Positions 59,501 to 64,000 of a stretch of DNA of 64,000 bases are shown in pieces. The notes under the pieces were generated by a model, which was not told where the DNA came from, ran no database searches, and saw only the letters and a program-made list of their open reading frames with translations. Position 1 is the first letter of the stretch, and every line of letters starts with the position of its first letter. This DNA is from JANQOZ01 sp045106555 (GTDB taxonomy: Bacteria > Pseudomonadota > Gammaproteobacteria > Xanthomonadales > SZUA-38). Where the stretch lies: NCBI GenBank assembly GCA_045106555.1, contig JBGCET010000035.1, forward strand, positions 1-64,000, read 5' to 3'. Position numbers and translations under genes: made by a program.

Positions 59501-60651
59501 GCATCCGCGCCTGATGTTGTGGTGTCCGCGGCGTCGATTTCCAGTTGAATGATCTTGTTGGCCGGACAGCTGGAAATATCGGCCTTCAGGTAGCGTGCAC
59601 CAAAATATTGCACCCCTACCAGCTGAGTCACCTCCTGACCCTGGCCAATGGTCCCCAGGTCAAAATCTATCGTCACGTCGTTGTAGTTCATCATGTTAAA
59701 GCCACCGACGGGGTCTTCATCTCGGTAGGAGTATCGATTCACAAAACCGCTGCTGGCGTTACTGAGGTCAAAGTCCTTCACCAGGTTGGCGATGGTGAAA
59801 TTCTGGAATGCGCTGTAGAGGCTGTGGGACTCGTCAAATAGCTTGATGGTGCTATCAGTGATCGACATGGCATCAGCTCCCTGCAGCCCTGCGGCAACTG
59901 CCTGTCCCCACCAAAGGGTTAGGAAATCAACCCCTAAGCCAGGCTCCTGCTCGTTAATGCCGTACTGCTCCGTGAGGTAGGTCCACCATAGCGCTGCGTC
60001 ATAGCTGGCCAGCCAAAGGGATTGATTGGTGTCGCCAAGGTAATTGTTCACTTGGCCCAGATAAGGCGCTGTGCAGCTGGCGCTGGGGAGCAGGTCTAAA
60101 AGGTTATAGACCTTGTCTTGCATCGCTCGAGCCTGGCCCTCGCAAACCGTGTTGCCCCAGAGGCTGCCGCATCCGCTACCACCGATCAGTTCGGCGTAGG
60201 CAAACTCCACATGGTGGAAGAGCTCATGACCGACGATCATGTTGATACAGCTGTCCGATTCGTCTGCGTAGACTGACGTGGGTAGCAGAATGCGAGAGAG
60301 GGTCGCGAAGCCGTTGTCACAGCCGCCGTTACCGTCGGGTTCTTTGCAGTCGTAAATGTCCAGCGATTTGGGCTGCTCGCTGAAATACGGGGACGCAAAC
60401 AAGAAGTTGGCAAAGCCCTCGTGGTGTCCGCGCGGATTACCGGGACTGCTGGCCCCGGTTCGATCTAGCGCCAAAGCCGCCGCAAAGGCCTTGCTGGAGG
60501 GAAAAAAGTCGTCAGATGCCGGGTTAGGGTTCCACGATACCTCGTAGCCTTCGTTCAAAGTGGTTGCGGTGGACGGCAGTGGTGGTGGGGTGTTGGGCGC
60601 AAGACCCGTCATTGTCAGTCCAAACAGCAGTGCAACGGCTTGAGTATTCAT
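56512..60651 (-). CDS. Giant secreted protein: HExxH domain, VWA domain, calcium repeats, DGFE tail
   Basis: A protein of about 1,379 residues. The ATG at 60651 has GAGG upstream and opens a signal peptide (MNTQAVALLFGLTMTGLA). An N-terminal domain has HELFHHVEF at 142-150, a zinc-protease HExxH motif, with Glu171 in CEGQARAMQ as possible third ligand. A von Willebrand A domain starts about 559 (EVILAIDTSSTM, the metal-site DxSxS as DTSST). A beta-sandwich region follows, then a thrombospondin-type calcium-repeat region (DRDGDQLPDSYEDRYSC). A carboxypeptidase-regulatory-like module is near the end (GRITGRITLSGNEG, LEPGNYALEFTRMDY). It ends in FVFSDGFE. Protease-plus-VWA order resembles animal CLCA proteins; homology is not shown. 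Likely surface or secreted. Confidence 0.8.
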   Translation of the reverse strand: MNTQAVALLFGLTMTGLAPNTPPPLPSTATTLNEGYEVSWNPNPASDDFFPSSKAFAAALALDRTGASSPGNPRGHHEGFANFLFASPYFSEQPKSLDIYDCKEPDGNGGCDNGFATLSRILLPTSVYADESDSCINMIVGHELFHHVEFAYAELIGGSGCGSLWGNTVCEGQARAMQDKVYNLLDLLPSASCTAPYLGQVNNYLGDTNQSLWLASYDAALWWTYLTEQYGINEQEPGLGVDFLTLWWGQAVAAGLQGADAMSITDSTIKLFDESHSLYSAFQNFTIANLVKDFDLSNASSGFVNRYSYRDEDPVGGFNMMNYNDVTIDFDLGTIGQGQEVTQLVGVQYFGARYLKADISSCPANKIIQLEIDAADTTTSGADAVASYGVVINRNDRPREFYKKYDVDWTLTTFQRSNRFDELYLVIAPVAGFWIGNVTLSCQSPQSTFDVDFPLAGESRPHYGGSASNPGTIAVSVVPTSTGIDGRKTVSGLSALQFDASIGDQPAQVLQAVPDGDGYLLQLLVPPQAADGAYPLEIRAGEAVQTIDNAVAYIDTPPTEVILAIDTSSTMAFPPDGSKLAAVTDAGLHLLQQLDSVLAAGLVDFSGDGTEPNDDGRTLAPLAAADATHRNRIRVALNGLSADAGRTSAIGDGLRTAYQMFLSDGEPLRAQHTVLVVDGPENEEDLWRDIRDTIVASGMIVHTVALGPLADQALLAEIARATGGEFRYADVQPLFTEVLDLHAALGQIADVIEGRTQIQREQLALDVGNVISLDIPIRENTSAPAVIGVRSARSLFTPPSIQSVRLFRPDGSEVLARDLDVARSDEGNAVSFIGALVKGTWRLEVTAATAANNQQAEVAVSIPDANGLNAQTGFFLPEVDDDVVLGFVVGQPIGVGFSVADSQGLQPLRSLIATIEMPNGDTQVINVPVDSEETGQTESLRVEEGSGSRSINFSFLSNSGSATGLPDDGSSGQRGTYQVQLDAELADGRKLIAHEVTHVVQQTTPPDRDGDQLPDSYEDRYSCLDGDVNDATVDGDDDMLSNFFEFTRGTRPCLTDTDGGGEMDGSEVRGGRNPLDPTDDALPMPLGGHVVTQRTEHEEQALLTDNAVTVKLPAYGRFDNLTLKRGLTEDSLLPLTTFDSGAHQTQEYVDRRVDIGQEYFYQFQGEMADGSLSAPGRIFSGFALADANAPLGSVSIADYHLRTDGNSAVVENALYNEDPATAEFRARLDQDRFGPWMPYVSQWTVNFDGVSVPTIRTVTVQYRDPSGNVSIRYVDDITQWPAGTLGRITGRITLSGNEGLTNILVSVKDDPLQKPALTDDSGNYVLSGLEPGNYALEFTRMDYAPMTVPGLDVDAGQDTNVADQQLVPEGEFVFSDGFE

Positions 60652-60798
60652 GGATGCTGCCCTCAAATTCAGGCGGCAGTTTTTGGCGTGCCGCAATGTT
60701 CGCTAGCCCGACGATTGAGCGGGAGGGCGATTTCTGATTTGAGTGTGGAGCAGCGCGAGAGGGGTGTTTACCCAAATTATTGGGGGTCGGAGAAGTTT

Positions 60799-62655
60799 TT
60801 AGTTGGGTAGGCTAAGCAAGACCTGAGTGCCTCCCTCTGGACTAGGGCAGCGGCTGAACTGACCGCCAACGGCTGTCGCCCGGCGTTTCATCGTCCGAGT
60901 GCCATACCCCTGAGAGCTTGGATTGTTGTCGTTGTCGAGTTCAGGGGCGCCTTTTCCATCATCCCGAACGGTAATCTGGGTTTCTTCGGCGTGCTGCTCC
61001 AAGGTCAGCCACAGGTGCTGAGCGGCCGCGTGTTTCACAACGTTCTGAACGGCTTCTTGAACAAATCGCAACACGTTAATTGTGTGCCCGGGTGCCATTG
61101 GCAATTGTTCAATCTTGCTGTCCACCGTCCAGTGCAACGTTATGCCAGCAGATCTCAATAGCGGCTCGTAACGTTCTTTTAATCTCGCCATGGCGAGCAC
61201 CAGGTCTTCCCCCGCAGGCGTCAGCGCGTCCAACACCATTCTTAAATCGGCAAGAATGGCGTCCAGTTCCTCACCCACGGCGCGGGGGTCCAACTCTCCG
61301 CGCCGGTTGGCAGCAATGAGGCCAACTAGCTGACCGCCCACGCCGTCATGCATATCGGCCATGATGCGTTGGCGTTCCTGGTACAGCGCAATCTGTCGCT
61401 CAGAGGCTACCCGCTGGCGACTTTCCTGCTCCAGCGCTTCGGTCTTGGCATCCAGTCGGCGGTTAAGTTCGTCGTTGAGATCCTGGGAATTGAGCAATGC
61501 CCGGGCGATGCGATGAACCAGCACGCCGCCGTAACCTGCGGACATAAACACAATCGCGTAGTGAGAGAGATAAAAATCGCGAATCAGCCAGTGCTGTACA
61601 TCAAACAGCACGGCCACATCGTGAAGGCCCAATAGAAGTCCCAGCAGGCTGCCAACGAGCAGCCAGTGCAGGTAGACGTGGTGGCGCCGTATGAGCGCGA
61701 CGGCTAACAGCGAACTGACGTATATGATCCCCAGCAGTACCATGGGCATGCTGGTCATAAAGGTGAGGTTGGCGAACTCGCTGTTGCGCCCGCTTAGCAC
61801 TAGCGCCAGACCGGCGCCAAACACGGCCAGATAGAACACCCCCAGAGCAATTTCCAACCAGCGCCTCTTGATCTCCAGAAAGCGATGCGTGAAGCAAACA
61901 AAGGCCCACAAGAACATCGCCCTGGCGAGCAGATAGGACCAGTTGGCGAGGTAGGACAGAGCAATCTGGCGGTGGCCAACAAAGCTGTACAGGTAATAGC
62001 TGAAGGCCAGGAAGGCCAGCGCCAGCCAGCCGTATTCTGCCAGCTGGGGTCTAACTACCCAGATGGTTGCCATAAATAATCCCAGCAAGACAGAGGCCGC
62101 CAGTGCCGCCAGCAGGAGATCCTGGCGAAAGAAGTCGAAGATAACGTACACCGGTTCCAGTCGCTCCGCGGGGCCGACGTAGAAGGTGCTGAGCATCATG
62201 GTAGTACTCTCGGCCTTGAGGTTGATGCGCAGTTCATTGAGGCCGCTGGGCTTAAGCGTTTTCGGCGGTACCGGAATCCATTGGGGCTGGTATTTGTAGC
62301 TCGTTCGGAATGTGGTGGGCGGGTTGTGGACCAGATGGTCGTTAACGAAAATCTGCGCGGTGGAGTTCATTCGCGGAATAAATACTGCGATGTCTTGACC
62401 GTCGTCAGGCCCTTCAAACTGATGGATAAAGGGGGTGGTCTGTGGTGGGTCGTCGACCCGGCGAACCAGGCCTAATTTTTGTGCGGCACGGTCGGGATGT
62501 TCGACGTCGGTAATTTGGGTGACCTCGAACTCAGCCAACTGATGAAACGCGTTACCCAGATAGCCAATGGCGCCCAGGTACGCCAGTGCCAGTATCCAGG
62601 GGGTGGCAATCGCAAGCGTGTTGAGCGCCGTCGCAGGAAGAGTCTGCGGTTTCAA
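60799..62655 (-). CDS. Membrane sensor histidine kinase, NarL/DesK type
   Basis: A 618-residue kinase. After a first membrane helix there is a periplasmic beta-rich sensor (residues about 50-175, IAVFIPRMNSTAQIFVNDHLVH). About seven hydrophobic spans follow (190-400), in the manner of 7TM-DISM sensors, then a coiled coil. The phosphorylated His is in ERQRIMADMHDGVGGQL (HisKA_3 type), and the ATPase domain has VQNVVKHA (N box) and VRDDGKG. It overlaps the response regulator by 4 bases with a TTG start inside the regulator's last codons. The pair would form one phosphorelay; the signal is unknown. Confidence 0.85.
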   Translation of the reverse strand: MKPQTLPATALNTLAIATPWILALAYLGAIGYLGNAFHQLAEFEVTQITDVEHPDRAAQKLGLVRRVDDPPQTTPFIHQFEGPDDGQDIAVFIPRMNSTAQIFVNDHLVHNPPTTFRTSYKYQPQWIPVPPKTLKPSGLNELRINLKAESTTMMLSTFYVGPAERLEPVYVIFDFFRQDLLLAALAASVLLGLFMATIWVVRPQLAEYGWLALAFLAFSYYLYSFVGHRQIALSYLANWSYLLARAMFLWAFVCFTHRFLEIKRRWLEIALGVFYLAVFGAGLALVLSGRNSEFANLTFMTSMPMVLLGIIYVSSLLAVALIRRHHVYLHWLLVGSLLGLLLGLHDVAVLFDVQHWLIRDFYLSHYAIVFMSAGYGGVLVHRIARALLNSQDLNDELNRRLDAKTEALEQESRQRVASERQIALYQERQRIMADMHDGVGGQLVGLIAANRRGELDPRAVGEELDAILADLRMVLDALTPAGEDLVLAMARLKERYEPLLRSAGITLHWTVDSKIEQLPMAPGHTINVLRFVQEAVQNVVKHAAAQHLWLTLEQHAEETQITVRDDGKGAPELDNDNNPSSQGYGTRTMKRRATAVGGQFSRCPSPEGGTQVLLSLPN

Positions 62656-63302
62656 AGAATGCCCAGTTCCCGCGCTTTGTGTACCGCCTCGCCCCGGGAT
62701 CGAGCGGCCAGCTTGCTGTAAATTTCTTGAGCGTAGGTGGACACCGTGTTGAACGCGATGTCCATTTCTGAAGCGATTTGCTGGTAGGTCAGACCTCTAG
62801 CCAACAGGTTCAGCGTTTGTTGCTGACGTGGTGGCAAAAAGGTCGAAGGCTCTTCCCTTGGGGCAGGCTCAGCCAACCGAATATGACTCATGATGCATTG
62901 GGCCACCGAAGGGCTCAGCGGCGGCTTGCCGTCGACAATTTCAACCAGAGCGGTGCGCAGATTGGTTTGGGTGTCCTGCTTCAGAAGATATCCCTGGGCC
63001 CCTAATCCGATCGCGTTGACGATGGTTTCCTCATCGCTGAATCCCGACAAAATAACCACCCGGGCAGGGCGGACTTCACTGTGTTGGTCCACCAGGAGTT
63101 CCAGTCCGTTACCGTCGGGCAACCCCACGTCCAGCAAGATCAGCTCAGGTTGGTTAATCGCCTGCAGTCGGCGGGCGTCAGCCAGGCTTGCGCAGGCCCA
63201 TAATGAGCCTTCGCTAACCAGGTCCGCCAGGGATTCCCGCAGGTGACTTTGCAGCGCGGGATCGTCTTCTACGATCAGCAGGCTGTTGATGGGTGAGCCC
63301 AT
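62652..63302 (-). CDS. LuxR/NarL-type response regulator
   Basis: A 216-residue response regulator: receiver domain with the acidic pocket (LLIVEDDPAL), phosphoacceptor Asp in LILLDVGLPDGNG, the Ser in VVILSGFSD and Lys in YLLKQDT. A LuxR-type helix-turn-helix follows (LPPRQQQTLNLLARGLTYQQIASEMDIAFNTVSTYAQEIYSKL). The ATG at 63302 overlaps the stop of the upstream hydrolase gene (TAATG); a longer frame of 12 more residues is unlikely. It lies between the hydrolase and the kinase in one coupled operon, and probably controls this operon or envelope genes. Confidence 0.87.
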   Translation of the reverse strand: MGSPINSLLIVEDDPALQSHLRESLADLVSEGSLWACASLADARRLQAINQPELILLDVGLPDGNGLELLVDQHSEVRPARVVILSGFSDEETIVNAIGLGAQGYLLKQDTQTNLRTALVEIVDGKPPLSPSVAQCIMSHIRLAEPAPREEPSTFLPPRQQQTLNLLARGLTYQQIASEMDIAFNTVSTYAQEIYSKLAARSRGEAVHKARELGIL

Positions 63303-64000
63303 TAAGGCAGGGCGCTCTTGGCGGCGTTGCTTGCACAATTTTCAGCGCCGGTCAGCCGGCTTAAGGGAATCACGCCCTGGTTTGCGCCATCGGTGCTGAT
63401 GAAGGTCATTTGGCCATGTAAACAGGAATCGAAGCTGAGCTCAGCGGTTCCCCAGCTTTCCACGGTGGCCGCGGTTGCTTGGGCGGGGCGACCGCCAGTG
63501 GTGACCAGCAGTTCAAGCGAGGCTGTGTCGTCGGCAATGGGGCCCTGGCCAATCAGCCAGCGTTGGTTGCCGCGGTCGTCGTAGGTGTACCAGTAAGCCA
63601 GAGCTTCACCCCGGCTTTCCAGGACCTCAAGATTCACGCCTTGGGCTGGTGACTCCGGGTCGTACCATGAGCCATTGAGCCGGGCGCTAAGTGGTTCGCG
63701 TTGTCCGCTCACAGTGATTGCTGGAAGTATATGTTCGCGCAGAGCGGTGCCGATGCCTGGGCCGTCGTATTGGTAGTCTTCAGCAAGCTGCACTACCACC
63801 AGGTCGGCCTCTGGGATCATCATGATGAATTGACGCCCGTATCCGTTGGCGTAATACATGTCGAAGGTGCGGCTCAGGTCATCGGTGATGGGTTGAATCC
63901 ACCACTGATAACCGTAGCCCGAGCCGGGAACGGAAAACACTTCGGGGTCGCTGGCGGGTGTGCTGTAGGTTTGGACGGATGCATCAATCCAGTCCTGGGA
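63302..64000 (-). CDS. Serine hydrolase (beta-lactamase/CubicO-like), C-terminal part with shared secreted domain; partial
   Basis: The frame is open to the right edge of the window, so the N-terminal catalytic part (SxxK) is outside. What remains begins in the last third of a class-C-beta-lactamase-like fold: GSGYGYQWWIQPI, ANGYGRQFIMMIPEADLVVVQLA. The final 110 residues form a separate domain (GSWYDPESPAQGVNLEV, YWYTYDDRGNQRWLIGQG, VESWGTAELSFDSC, then PLSRLTGAENC). The same domain ends the M64 peptidase at 7937-9928. Its TAA overlaps the ATG of the response regulator, so hydrolase, regulator and kinase are translated in series. Confidence 0.78.
   Translation of the reverse strand, partial: SQDWIDASVQTYSTPASDPEVFSVPGSGYGYQWWIQPITDDLSRTFDMYYANGYGRQFIMMIPEADLVVVQLAEDYQYDGPGIGTALREHILPAITVSGQREPLSARLNGSWYDPESPAQGVNLEVLESRGEALAYWYTYDDRGNQRWLIGQGPIADDTASLELLVTTGGRPAQATAATVESWGTAELSFDSCLHGQMTFISTDGANQGVIPLSRLTGAENCASNAAKSALP

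Noticed and set aside
56512..60651. Long plus-strand open frames opposite the giant VWA gene (for example 57725-58378)
   Set aside because: They are antisense shadows of a repeat-rich, GC-biased coding strand, without ribosome sites or recognisable protein pattern.

Overview
The window is a gene-dense (no gene-free stretch above about 230 bases), moderately GC-rich stretch of a Gram-negative, aerobic, heterotrophic gammaproteobacterium, most likely marine or sediment-associated. The evidence is the closely matching ABC-F protein YheS, MobA and ornithine cyclodeaminase, two TonB-dependent receptors, many lipoproteins and signal peptides, a 7-heme cytochrome, a PQQ-type dehydrogenase and several secreted hydrolases. 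I could not fix genus or family. No rRNA, tRNA, CRISPR array, prophage or complete IS element is visible.

Layout. 1-3.5 kb: the end of a DUF4331 protein, a small secreted protein, a PIN/HTH toxin-antitoxin pair, a widespread glycine-rich mini-protein with its own terminator, and mobA facing a small unknown gene. 3.7-9.9 kb: an ExeM/NucH-like secreted nuclease, yheS (whose stop codon lies in the end of a 148-bp MITE-like palindrome) and an M64 metallopeptidase. 10-12.8 kb: a TIR-TolB-TPR membrane protein. 12.8-17.8 kb: a DUF6265/SnoaL protein, then a YtrA-type GntR regulator with a visible operator, an ABC-2 exporter and a translationally coupled PVA-dehydrogenase-like quinoprotein. 18-21.5 kb: a TonB receptor and a Tat-signal MDR oxidoreductase. 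21.5-31.3 kb: EF-hand protein, SRPBCC/ArsR pair, an atypical alpha/beta hydrolase, gamma-glutamyltransferase, an AraC/VOC divergent pair, an orphan iron-binding protein and small unknowns. 31.5-35.8 kb: a cyclic-nucleotide-linked MscS channel, a multiheme cytochrome and a DsbA/FrnE protein.

35.9-41.4 kb is the most coherent functional block: TonB-dependent receptor, nitrilase, AraC regulator and heme aldoxime dehydratase in one direction. This predicts uptake or sensing of an aldoxime or nitrile, dehydration of aldoxime to nitrile, and hydrolysis to the carboxylate. 41.4-45.7 kb adds a GNAT enzyme, a flavin/4Fe-4S oxidoreductase, a RedY-like protein overlapping an SDR, and a small secreted protein. 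45.8-47.4 kb is ocd with a divergent Lrp regulator, followed by a perfect 31-bp inverted repeat. 47.6-56.4 kb holds an MFS efflux protein, a MAPEG protein, a lipoprotein 5'-nucleotidase, a DUF885 peptidase-like lipoprotein, membrane proteins and a second YtrA-like regulator with a perfect 12-bp operator. 56.5-64 kb has a giant secreted HExxH/VWA protein, and a coupled operon of serine hydrolase, response regulator and histidine kinase.

Two patterns cut across the window. Three unrelated secreted proteins end in the same tail, Phe-x-Asp/Asn-Gly-Phe-Glu. Two other exported enzymes share a C-terminal domain of about 110 residues. Both look like processing, sorting or surface-display modules of this lineage.
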